Below are positions 34,720 through 45,327 of a stretch of DNA of 64,000 nt, one piece after another; the stretch's first letter is position 1, and the number at the start of each line of letters is the position of its first letter. The DNA comes from Voacanga thouarsii. Taxonomy: Eukaryota > Streptophyta > Magnoliopsida > Gentianales > Apocynaceae. Position numbers and translations under genes: made by a program. The notes under the pieces are model-generated. The model saw nothing but the letters and a program-made list of their open reading frames with translations, made no database searches and was not told the origin of the DNA. The stretch lies in the NCBI GenBank assembly GCA_026120185.1, contig JANUWF010002008.1, forward strand, positions 907,501 through 971,500. Reading direction: 5' to 3'.

Positions 34720-35870
34720 TCCATCATCACATAACAATATACCTAATTTAATTTCCATTTCTTTCTCAATTGATCATAGTCATTTATGTGCTTCCTCCAT
34801 CCTTTTTCCCCCAAAAAAATACACCGTATGAAATCAGAAATGAACCAAAATCATCCCTATATTGCAGCAAAGAAATAACCACAAACCAAACCATAGAATT
34901 CTTTTGACAATTATATCATCACATTTCCAGCTTTCATTCTTCAATTACACAACATAAAAATACAAACTTCACAGCCCCATTGTCCCATCTTTTCTTCACA
35001 TAAAACACACCAAATGAACTAAATATCACACCAATATAAACAGAAAATTAACATTCATCACAAATAGTTATCCAAAAATCGACATATCTATAACTAACTC
35101 TTTTTTCTGTTAAGCTAATTTAACAGGAAATTCTGCAATTACTTTGTTTTAAGCTTCAAGCTTCCAAGCCACTAATTTCACCCTTTCAGCAAACACAAAT
35201 ATATATATATACATACATACACACACACACACACAGAAACAAACAGGGAAATTTTTGCTTCCAAAATCCACTGCACCCCTATAAGATATTTAGAAGAAGC
35301 TTTAAAAACCTCCAATAAAAATTGATTGCAATAATGTAAATCAATTTACTAATTGCAATCAATTTACCCTAAGGGTTAGATTTGAACTCCCAAACTACAC
35401 ACTTCGAAAATACCATTTAATTGATGCAAATATCGTACCTCTTGAGTGCAGAGGATGCAAAATGTAACAGCCCAATAGCTGTGTCAAAGTTGGCACCAAA
35501 GATGCTGAGGCTAAAATGTGACGGAGAAGAGAGGATGAAGGTTTGCCCACGACGAAGAAGAGAGGGCGCCGAAGACAAAATGAAAAGTAATGAGAGCAAC
35601 TTGTGTCGGAGATGGCTTTTTCCAACAAAAGGTGCTGGCAAGCAATAAATAATTTTTATATGCCAGCAACCGTCATATACGATGGCTTTTTCCAACAATC
35701 GTATTTAGTTACACTTTTAAATAATTTTTAAAAATTAATTTAACAAAAATAATTATTTAAAAAATAAATTTTAATTTATTCGTCAAATAGAATTACATAA
35801 ATTTTACTTTTACAATAAAATTTATACATATATTGTATATGTATGAATAAATATAATAATTAAGATAATA
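34720..35870. other. CACTA 5' non-coding region between nested LTRs
   Basis: No coding function is recognised. At 35660-35705 ACCGTCATATACGATGG and AATCGTATTT belong to the subterminal-motif type. A CAAATATA/(TACA)n/(CA)n microsatellite lies at about 35198-35235. A 17-18 bp direct repeat, GATGGCTTTTTCCAACAA, occurs at 35611-35628 and 35681-35698, with a copied segment between (see findings). Confidence 0.5.
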
Positions 35871-38187
35871 TACTCTGTAACACCCCACTACCTAGGCCCA
35901 TCGGGTCGGGGATGTCGCCCCGTCCAGAGGACAAGGGGTCTTTATAACTAGGTTACACGAAAGTAAAATAAAATAAAGACTTTAAAATTAAACTTATTAC
36001 AACCCAAAAGATAAGTACTGGAACAAATCCAAATAAACTGTTTGCAACAATCTCTCAAAACATCACATAAAGTAAATAACATGAGTCTTCAAAGCATAGG
36101 CAACATCTAGCTAATGACCTCCACAGCAGGATCTTCCCGAAAACATGGCGTAAAAGGTGGTGAGATAAGAATCTCAGTAAGCCTGTGTGTGTTTTGAGTG
36201 TTTCAGGTAAAATAATTCATGTATGCAAGTTGTAAAAGTTTCATAAGAAAAAGGTGCTGGCAAGCAATAAATAAGTGTTGAAAATAAAGAGTGGCGTTTC
36301 ACTTTTCAAACCATACATGTGCACCATAAATACAACCACTCAAATGGGTAGCCATGGGTTACCACACGTTGGGCCCCATGACTCAATAACAGTCAGAATG
36401 CCACACTTTGTGCAAGCTGACAAAAGGTAGGTGTACAGCCTACCGGATGAGATACTCCTCCATCTCTACACCCAAACTTACCGGTTGTCCACTCCGGAAC
36501 ACACAGTCCACGTGACTGAAACTTGCTAGCTCGGACCGGTATGACCTACCGGACTGGCATCCTATCTAGGAAGGATTCACCCCTCAAAGGTGGCCACCTA
36601 CTAAGAGACTTACCCTAACCCTTCAAAGACTAGTCCTGGTGGTCTACCCTTATTGAGTACTCAACGTTGATTGTTCCACTTGGGAGAAAATTGATCATAC
36701 TTTGCTTTATTTGGAAATAGCAATTAAGGGTTTCTAAAAGTCTTGTCAAAGATGGGTTTTAGAAAAAGTTTAGCATTTTGTGTAAAACTGCTTGTTTAAC
36801 TTTCAAATGATTTGCTTGACTGAAATAAAAAGGGAAAACAGTTCTTAATTGCCTTTACGAAATAAATGTCCATATACATCGTATTTAGCTTGCCACAACA
36901 ACTTTTTGGTCTTCACAAAACTCCATACAGGAGCTTACCTGATCTTTTGCTTGCTCAGCTCAAACGTCTTCCAAGGCTGTCCTAACCCCGCCTAGGGTAA
37001 ACACAAAATTTAAGGTTACATTCAAGCTAAATTCACTTACACAAAATAATTCTAGCTCAACTAGTTATGACCATGACTAGCCATGACCCTAATGTCCTAA
37101 GCTTTAAGGCTAGGTGATAAAGGGTTTTATAAAATAGGTTTTAGTTGATAAGTTAAGATAACTTGGGGTTCTAAAATAATTGCTAATAAATTATAGACTC
37201 AATTAATAATTCTTGGGTGTTATTTTTAATAAATAAACTAAGGTTTGAATATTAAATCCTACATAATATTAATAAATGGTGATTTAAAAATAGCTTTATT
37301 ATAAATAAATAATAAATTCCAATAGTCTTTAATTAATTTTTAAATAGATAATAAAGAATTAGTAGTAAATAAAATTAATAATGAATGAATTATTTTAAAT
37401 TTTAATTAATAAATAACAAATAGATTTTAATATAAATAATATTTTATTTACTATAAAGGATCTATTACTATATATATATTATTTTTAATAAAAGATCTCA
37501 TTTATTTGATAAAGAAAATGTTAATATTTTAATTAATAAACCACTCCAAATCTTCCTAGAGTTTCGAATTTTATAAAGAAAAATGTAGTAGTAATTCTAT
37601 TTAAGGTAATAAAATTTGTTAATAAAAATAACTTAGACTTAACAAGAAAATACTCTTTCACCATGATTTTTCTATTGCTAGAAAGGATTCATGAACACAT
37701 TCTCCAACATCAAATAATAAACCAATCCATTCAAGTACATATGCTTGACTTATCACATACTATCACAAGGCTAACCCCCTCCTAGGCATAATCATCAATC
37801 ATGGCTTCAATGAAAAGTAGAAACATAAGAGCCTAATCACCTTTGGTGTCATGGTCTCTAACATGCTTCAAACATCCATAAAATTTATTAAGCACGAAGA
37901 ACATACATGGATTCAAAAGAAAATTCATACAACTTAGTTCTATACAACAATCATCATGCCTTAACTCCATCCCCTTAATCCACATGCATATACTCAATCC
38001 CTTATCCATATTTCATTCTTCCTATCAATATCTAAGAGACATGAATACTGAATTAAAAGAAGGATTAAAGGAAAATACTTGATTTGATGAACACTTCGAT
38101 GCAGAATTAAGAAGGTCCATGCTATTGAGAGCCTTGAATGATCCAACGGAAAACAGCCATGGTTGATGGTTGATCAACCATTTCGGT

Positions 38188-38191
<4 letters not shown>

Positions 38192-38221
<30 letters not shown>
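38192..38221. repeat. (AG)n microsatellite inside repeat copy 2
   Basis: About 15 AG units stand at the position homologous to the 53-bp array of copy 1, again followed by GCATTAGAA. Confidence 0.95.
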
Positions 38222-38222
<1 letters not shown>

Positions 38223-39654
38223 ATTAGAAAGGTACAATCGAATGGAAGAGGATGAACAAGAAGGTTGTTCTTGACTTACCTTGTTGATATTCTTGAGACC
38301 TTCAAAGAAAAGTTAATTTTGATCCGCTTAGAAATTCTTGTTTGCGAGGTTTTGTGTTATAGATACCAGAAATGAAGTTTAGGGATTAAATGGAAGTGAT
38401 TTGGAGTATTTGAGAGTAATTGGAGGTGTTTAGAGTAGGGTAAGGCTTGAAGAAGGTTAGTGTGTGTTCTTGGTGATCTTGGTGAAAATGGAGAGAGTTT
38501 GAGAAAATGCTGCACAAATTCTGGTAGAGGGCTGGCCGAATAGTCTAGAGTGAATGAGAGTTTCGGTTTTCAGCAAGAATGAGAGAGAATGATTAGATTT
38601 TATTTGAAATTTAAATGGAGGAAATGGTGGAGATGTTTAAGGTAAGAGATTAGCTAATGGTTTTTGATCAATGAAGGTTCTATGCTCTCCAATGGTGCCG
38701 GCTGAATAAGGTGGTCTTGCTGAAATGATTGAAGGTTAATGTTGCTCCAAGGCTGGCCGAAATTCAGTCTTAAATGGCAGAGGAAATTCTGGCTTATTTG
38801 CTTAAGTCAAGAGTGTTTTAATGGAGTAAAATGCTGGAATTATTTGAAGTTTCAAAAAGAGTTTGAATGGAGTGATCTTAGGAGTGTTTTGAGGTGTGGC
38901 TATGGAGTCCATATGCTCAAGGTAAGTGTGGGGTTAATGGTGTTCAGTTTATGGCTGATCAAGGACCAATTCCACAGAAGTTGAAGGGTGATTTTTGGCC
39001 TAGGCTTGAAAGAAGCAAAGTTGGAAAATTTCTGGTTTCAATGTTCAAGAGTTTCGAAGGTTGATGAAGATTTTTGTGCAGAATTTGCTGCACTTCTCCA
39101 ACCCGATTTGCAGCTGTTCCTTGAGAGGGTTTGAAGGTCTTTCTAAGGTGGTTTTCCAGCCTTCTTCCTGGAGAAATATAGAGGAATTTTGCTTGCTTGA
39201 AGATGAATCAAAACAGCTTCATTCACTTGTTTAAAAGCTGTGAAAATGACCAGAATTTTTTTTTGGTTTTGTGCAGTTTGTGTAATCCAAAAATTGCATA
39301 GATTTTCCAGCCTTCAAGCCACATAAAATGACCATTTTTCTGACAGAAAATGAGTGGGTTTACTGGCTAAATTTTCGAAGAAATTGTCTGCAAACATTCT
39401 GGAAAATTTCCAGATTTTCCTTCACTAGAATATGAACAACATGAAGGTGAGTTTGAAGATGCTATCATGGTGATTGATTTTCTCTTGGAAACCCTTCCTA
39501 TTTCTGCTCCTATTTTCGGCCAACTTCCCATCCTCCAAAGCTGATTTTCGAAATTCAAGGTGGGGGGTTTATCACAGAATTTTTTTTGGAATTTAAAAGA
39601 AAGGATTAAACAAAAATTCAAACTTAATTAAGATAATCATGACAAAAGCTTACA

Positions 39655-39722
39655 TGATGGGATTCGAACTCATGACCTTAGAAATTAATTCCAAAATTCT
39701 AACCACTTAACCACACTAACTC
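39655..39722 (-). other. tRNA-like A-box/B-box segment in repeat copy 2
   Basis: The minus strand reads TGGTTAAGTGGTTAGAA, about 30 bases, then GAGTTCGAATCCCATCATG. GAGTTCGAATCC is a near-consensus B box. It has the same position and orientation relative to the unit as in copy 1. Confidence 0.5.
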
Positions 39723-39965
39723 TTGTTCTTATTTTCTCACCCATATATTCTTCTTATTTAATCCTCAAGCTAACTTCCTATTCTGACCTCAAGTAAAATT
39801 ACCATTTTACCCCTCCTACTCAATAAGCATAACTAAGTATTTTAACCTATAATCCACAATTCTAAAGCACATAAAATCATTCAAAAACATATATATTCAT
39901 ACAAAATAATTTGATATGCATTCCCGACCCCCTTACTCTAGGGTTGGCTTTAGGTGGGGTTTCAC

Positions 39966-39968
<3 letters not shown>

Positions 39969-40057
<89 letters not shown>

Positions 40058-40060
40058 CAC
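39969..40060. repeat. Compound (CT)n(AT)n(AC)n microsatellite
   Basis: About 18 CT units, then about 21 AT units, then a short AC run. The TACTC target site of repeat copy 2 sits on the edge of this tract. A second (AC)n run lies at about 40185-40208. Confidence 0.9.
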
Positions 40061-40559
40061 AAACATATAGATATGCACATACATATATGTAAGTTTGTAA
40101 TTAAAATTCTTTATGTTATGTAACATATTAATCTAATATTAACTAATTAATAAGGATATGTTATACTGCATATTAACACAGACACACACAGACACACACA
40201 CACACACAATAGAATAATTAATAAAATGAAATTTAAGCTCTTTAATACAAATATGTGAAAACTTAAGATGTAAATAAAAATTTAGTTGAAAAACCAATGA
40301 TCTAACTATTAGATATATTTATAAAGTTAAAACAAGTTTAGTGACCGAATTTAAAGGTCATTCGTTTTACTTTATCACATTTTTGCAGTAATATCTATAA
40401 AAAAGCAAGAAACATTAGTGTATTTACAAATATAAGGATATCAAATTAATAATCCAACCGTTACATTTGTTAAAATCATTACAAAAAGTATTGTGACTAA
40501 ATTTAAAAATAATAAGATAAATATTCAAACTACTTTTGATTAATTTTGTTATAATTGGA

Positions 40560-40933
40560 ATAGAAACGACGGCTGAAATCGTCGTTTTATCTAGAAAAAA
40601 TATGAGCTTGTATAGCATAGTATTTGTGAAAAGTAGACAATTTAAATTTAAAACACTATTATTCTACATAATTATAAAGGTTTAAAAAAATTGTCGTAAT
40701 CGATCTTACCCTAATACAACGGTTTACAAAAACTATCGCATTAGGTCGAATCTACTACAACGGTTTCATCAACCTTCGTAATTAATGAATTACTACGACG
40801 GTTTCCATTGAACAGTCATATAAAGCCTACATAATATAATGATTGTATAACCGTCGTATAAATTCAACAAATACGATGGTTTTATGACCGTTGTATTAGG
40901 CTTCATCGTATTTGCTCCTTTTTTTTTGTGGTG
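40560..40933. repeat. CACTA subterminal repeat array, right
   Basis: Repeated ACGGTT-type words occur in both orientations: GACGGCTGAAATCGTCG, ACAACGGTTTAC, ACAACGGTTTCATC, ACGACGGTTTCC, TAACCGTCGTAT, GATGGTTTTATGACCGTTG. The density rises toward the terminus, mirroring the left array. Confidence 0.85.
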
Positions 40934-40936
40934 CAA

Positions 40937-41498
40937 TTCTTCTTAAACCCATATAATTCAATCCCAAGTACTAGTATGACTGTCAAAAGTCAATTTCACC
41001 TTTTCTCGAGGCATGAAATCTCTAATCCCAAATTTAGTTGACCAATATCTCTATCAAATCAACTAATTTTAGAAGTATTAAGATCTACTTACATAATCAA
41101 TCGGAAGACACAAAATTCCTATCTCTAGACATCTCAATCTTTCTCACGAGTTAATGAAAAGAAAATAAACATTGAATCCATTGATTTAGTGTTCAATTCT
41201 CAACCACGTCTCTTGAATTCATTAAGAGTAGACCAATTAATTGAAAAATCAATCAATCTCAAATCAACAACCCAACACAGAAAGCCCAAGTAATCAAACA
41301 TAAAATATTGAAATTCTATAGATCCAAAGTAAATCACAATCCACAACATCAAATAAGGGTTTATCCCTTCAAATACAATTAGAAATAAACTTAGATCTAT
41401 ATTGATAAAGTAAGATTACAAAGATAAGAAAAGAGATTACTCATAGACAAGCTTTCTCTCTCTTCTTCCTTAAAATCTTCTTAGATCAACCCCCTTTT
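40937..41498 (-). repeat. 5' LTR of gypsy element 2, middle segment
   Basis: It continues from 25848 across the CACTA insertion (one CAA copy is the duplication) and runs to the second insertion at 41499. A/T-rich, with a pyrimidine-rich CTTTCTCTCTCTTCTTCC stretch near its end. Confidence 0.65.
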
Positions 41499-43106
41499 TG
41501 TTCGCTTTCGGTAGTGAATAGTCATACAACAGAAGTAATAGGGGAAGGATAGAAGCCAAATCCTAGATAAGAAGATTTTTCATATGTAAATAAAATGGGT
41601 CAAGGAGAAATGAGAGATTATATACCTTTCAAAAGTTCGCAGCTTTAGAATGTCATGTATCCAACAACCCGCAGTAGCTTTTATGATCTCACATCTTCTG
41701 GAAAATCAAAAATCCGTAACTCGCAACACAACAAGCCACATATCAGAGTTCTTATAGCTTTGGAACTCCATGTTTGGTCCAACCTACTCTTTCGTTGCTC
41801 CAAAACCACCATGTCCTAAAAGTAGGGATGACTCTAGTAGTATCTACCCTATGGTAGTACTCAAACAACAATGTTGTTAGCTGGTACTAGCAGGCTAGGT
41901 GGCAGCTAGGGTAGTTTTGGAAGAAACAGTGAACGACTAGAACTTAGGGTTCTGTGAAATGGGATATTTAGAACTTCTCATCAGCGGCCAGCTCCCTTAA
42001 GTGAACTATTTATATACATTTATGAGGTTTAGGATTTCATTAATAATTGCACTTAAACCCTCAAATTATAACTAACTTATAATTCACCTATAAGACTATT
42101 TTCTTGTCACAAAATAACCACTTAATATTATCATATAATATCTTGAATACCAAATCCTCTATTGTGTGATTTATTAGGTTTTCTAATTAATTGACAGCCA
42201 AATACGAACTAGTCCTACCAACTGTTGGATTAGCAATTTTCAATAATTAGAATTAATTTATTAATTAATAAATTAATATTTAGCAAATCAACAACAGCTT
42301 CTAGCAATACATCATAATTACCTAAAAATCCAGAAAGTCAAGTGGTTTGACATAAACCTTTCAATAGCAAACATCAGTGTAATAAACTCTTTTCATCATA
42401 TTATATCTCATTCAATTTGGAGTATGAATTAGTGACAACTCCTTCTAGAATATTATTAATTCTAACCCAAATACTTTAGTACTTGTTCTTGAAATCTATT
42501 ACTCATTATATGTATCATCTTGGCACCATTTCCAGTATATAGTTGCCTTGGCTAAAGACTTCTTGAGTAATGATTCCCTACAAGAGGTCGTGAGATATAC
42601 TCCTCCACTACTAGGAGTGATGAATCCTTTGTTGACCCTCTCAATTATTTTTGTTTATTATACCCAATATTTACTCTAAATGGGCAGTCTCTAAGAGACT
42701 CTAAGGATTGAAATCAAAGTATAACACTTGGCAAATAAAATACCTTAGAGATCTCAAATCTAAAGATATTTATACACTTGCTATAATGAGATTCTATAAC
42801 TAGCACTAAATAGTTATTTGTATAATTATTTCATGAATAAGTCATTTAATGTACTTATTTATCCAATAGGCATCCACATGTTAACTAAGTATCTCTATAC
42901 TTATGAATGTGAGAACCACTACTTGATCGAATCAAGAAGTATAACATATGTCAATCTTTGTGCATTAGTGATGTCACATCTCATTAATACTACAAGTAAG
43001 GATAGTTTAAGCACAAACACAATATAGTGTTGTAGGAATCTCACATTATAATCTTTATCATAATTTCTTTAACACTGTATTTTGTACTTGGAACTTTATC
43101 TATTAG

Positions 43107-43142
<36 letters not shown>

Positions 43143-43234
43143 CAAAAAATAACTAAAAGATAAAAAATACCTTTTAATTAATATGTGTGTAGAATAAATC
43201 ATAAATCGATTAACTTTAGAGCTTAATACCAACA
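41499..43234 (-). mobile_element. LTR-like insertion, 1,736 bp, probable solo LTR
   Basis: On the minus strand it begins TGTTGGTATTAAGCTC and ends ACCGAAAGCGAACA, so TG…CA ends. The flanks are CTTTT on the left and TTTTC on the right, giving at best a 4-bp TTTT or an imperfect 5-bp duplication in a T-rich site. No coding sequence is found. It interrupts the gypsy LTR, whose text resumes at 43235 (TTTTCTTCCTTC…). An (AT)n tract lies at 43108-43142. Confidence 0.55.
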
Positions 43235-43831
43235 TTTTCTTCCTTCTTTGATGGCCTTGATCCTCTTTCTTCTTGTGTTTCTTCAAACCCTCTAGGTCTC
43301 TTTAGGGTTTCTCCCTTGTTCAAGCTCTCCCGTTTAAAGTTTATAAAGAGGTATATATGGTTTTCTCTTTGAAAAGAACTATAAATTCTTAAATAGAGAT
43401 TTTATGTGATATGAGGCTACCCTACCTGAGTTGAGCTAAGTAGGGCTGCCTTTAAATTTTTTTCACATTGTCTGTAAGAGGCAAGCCTGCCCAACTCAGC
43501 CTAGGTAGCACTATCTAATAGGTAGCGCCGCCTAGGTCAACCTAAGTAGCCTACCCTTTTGCAGATCCTTGTTGCCTATTTTTCTTCTAAAAATGCTAAG
43601 AGAGGATGGCCTTTCCTAGGCTAAACTACACAGTACTACCTATCATGCTCCATCCTTAAGTTTTTCTAACTTTTTCTTATTCTTTTCACTTTGTTCTTCC
43701 TCGTTTGATCATCTAACAATCCTTACATAAAAACAAGGTAAAACGGGTGGGGTGAGTAGTCATCTAAACCAAATTCACAATAAATCAAGTATAAATGACA
43801 TAGAAATTATAGAAGTAATGAGCACTCATTT
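43235..43831 (-). repeat. 5' LTR of gypsy element 2, outer segment
   Basis: It matches the truncated 3' LTR at 23556-23770 (shared ATAGAAATTATAGAAGTAATGA, CATGCTCCATCCTT and others). The outer end, minus ATGAGTGCTCATTAC, has lost the canonical TG. It abuts a copia LTR at 43842. With the other two segments the full LTR would be about 1.5 kb. Confidence 0.7.
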
Positions 43832-43841
43832 ATGCCTAAAT

Positions 43842-43952
43842 TGTTAAGAGGTGCACTATCCTTAAGAATTATTTCATGATAATTAAATTTTTTTCTAGGA
43901 TAAAGTAGAACTTTCTTTTATTTTAGAAAAGTGTGTAGGAATAGCAAAAATA
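43842..43952 (-). repeat. Remnant of copia element 2 3' LTR
   Basis: About 110 bp (plus strand TGTTAAGAGGTGCACTATCC…AGAAAAGTGTGTAGGAATAGC) match 48411-48530, the primer-side end of the 5' LTR. On the other side it is fused directly to the copia reading frame, so the rest of this LTR and the end of pol were deleted. Confidence 0.6.
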
Positions 43953-44344
43953 TAATCACCCAGTACTCATGATTGGGTTTATGTATCTATACCTAGTATG
44001 CACTAGTATATACTATATCTGATCTTTTAAAATAAATTAAATGTATCAAACTCTCAATAAATTGAGTATATTTAGACTAAGCAATTAGATCACCTTGATT
44101 CTTTTTCCATTGAGTGTTGGCATGATAATGAGTACTCATATCGGTCACATTATAATTTTCAAACTTCTTAAGAAATTTCTCAATATAATGGTCTTGTAAC
44201 AACATAATATGCTTCTCCTTATGATTTTAACACCCAATATCATATTGGTTTCACATATATCTTTCATATCGAAGTTTGAAATTTTTAAAAAAATGGTATT
44301 ATACATAATTTCTAAACTAATACCAAATATAAATATGTCATCTC

Positions 44345-44356
44345 ATATAAACTAAA
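44345..44356. repeat. Target-site duplication of the MULE, left
   Basis: ATATAAACTAAA here and ATATAAATTAAA at 45328-45339 agree at 11 of 12 bases. Mutator-like elements usually make 9-11 bp duplications, so part of the match may be chance. Confidence 0.7.
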
Positions 44357-45327
44357 GACAAATTATCTTAGTGACCCTCCAATTATTTTGAATTATAACC
44401 TTTGTCCTTCAATTAAAAAAATATGAAATGATTCCTTAAACTTTCTAAACGTTTAGATGTTGATCTTTCTATCAATTGACCTTCGTAAATTTTTAAAAGT
44501 ACTTCACTAAATTCGACATTGGAGAAACCCAATTCTCGATTGAAGGAAGGTGCCAGATGTGGGGTTCTTTCTCGGAGGTGGAAACAGTTGTGTAGATCTA
44601 TCTCAGGTATGCTTGATTTCAACTGTCCTGATGGAGATACTGCCCAGCACAAATACGTTAGATGGGCAAATCAGGATCTCAACGAGCTCCGTCTGTTGAG
44701 GCATTTAGAATCTGCTTTTGTCTCGATGACAAGTATTCCGTTGATATTAATGGCTGGATCAATTTTGCCGTGCAAAGGAAGGTTAAAAGTTTTGAATTTA
44801 ATTTCTCAAGACTATTTTTCGTTTTTTGTTTCAGTTTCAGTGCGAAGATGTATTGTTATACTTTGTCAAGTAAGGCCTTGTCGAAAGCTTCTAGCTTTTC
44901 TTCGTTCAAGGACTTGCGTTTGGTAGAATTTCATGTTAGCAATGAGGTTATAGGGCACTTGTTGTCAAATTTTTGTAGATTGGAGAACTGGGTTTCTCCA
45001 ATTTTGGTGGAAATGTAATTCCAGTGGCAACTAAGAGCAAGAAGAAGAGGAAACTGGAAGAAGAAAAGAAAGAAAAAAAAAAGAAACAAAGATAAAAAAG
45101 AAATTATTTTAAAATGAATAAAAATAAGAAAATGATATATTTTTAATTAAAAATATAAAATTACTGAAATATTCTTAAAAATTAAAAAAATTATCAGTTG
45201 ACCGTTCAATCCTCGTAAGATAAGATCTAGACATTTAAAAAGTTAGAGGAACTGTTTTATACTTTTTTGAAGTAGAGAGCAAAAGTTATAATTCAAAATA
45301 GTTGGAAGGTAATTAGGATAATTTACC
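44357..45327 (+). mobile_element. Pack-MULE-like element carrying an F-box gene fragment, 971 bp
   Basis: The ends form long imperfect terminal inverted repeats of at least 100 bp. The left reads GACAAATTATCTTAGTGACC then CTCCAATTATTTTGAATTAT and the right, inverted, reads GGTAAATTATCCTAATTACC then TTCCAACTATTTTGAATTAT; the likeness continues through TAAACTTTCTAAACGTTTAGA against CTAACTTTTTAAATGTCTAGA. With a roughly 9-12 bp target duplication, this is the structure of a Mutator-like element. No transposase is present. Between the repeats is a fragment of a plant F-box/LRR gene, the definition of a Pack-MULE. It is inserted in copia element 2 between its RT and RNase H regions. Confidence 0.8.
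44519..45018 (+). pseudogene. Captured F-box/LRR (FBD-type) gene fragment
   Basis: Frame 1 (44519-about 44690) encodes ARCGVLSRRWKQLCRSI and MLDFNCPDGD, the second half of an F-box (usual form AV-T-VLSKRW--LW-S, then LDF), then HKYVRWANQ. The reading then shifts to another frame (about 44695-45018): SVEAFRICFCLDDKYSVDIN, GWINFAVQRKVKSFEFNFS, and later FKDLRLVEFHVSNEVIGHLL and FCRLENWVSP, which is the inter-domain and leucine-rich repeat part of plant F-box/LRR or FBD proteins. The first F-box helix, the rest of the LRR and any FBD domain are absent. The frameshift makes a functional protein unlikely. The parent gene is not in the window. Confidence 0.75.

Larger units (their letters stand above)
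35876..39966. mobile_element. 4,091-bp TGTAACACCCCAC…GTGGGGTTTCACA unit, copy 2, probable solo LTR
   Basis: Start TGTAACACCCCACTACC and end GGTGGGGTTTCACA are the same as in copy 1 and, by eye, it is colinear along its length (ACCGGTATGACCTACCGGAC block, (GA)n at 38192, a shared CTGGCCGAAATTCAGTCT block at 38752 and at 15612, and the tRNA-like segment near the right end). It is flanked by a perfect TACTC duplication (35871-35875 and 39967-39971). Being nested in the CACTA element, it is younger than that insertion. No long open frame is present. Confidence 0.8.
25849..40933 (-). mobile_element. CACTA (En/Spm) DNA transposon, 15,085 bp including nested LTRs
   Basis: The left end reads CACTACTAAAAATTCAAGCA and the right end, inverted, CACCACAAAAAAAAAGGAGC; both continue into GCAAATA-GA. 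The element is flanked by a perfect 3-bp duplication, CAA (25846-25848 and 40934-40936), the length expected for this superfamily. Its genes lie on the minus strand: TNP2 transposase (31975-28610) and a second, TNPA-like ORF (28411-26554). Subterminal arrays of short ACGGTT/AACCGT words lie inside both ends. Removing the two nested LTRs with their duplications leaves about 9.5 kb, a normal size for an autonomous CACTA. The transposase frame is broken, so it is not autonomous now. Confidence 0.9.
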
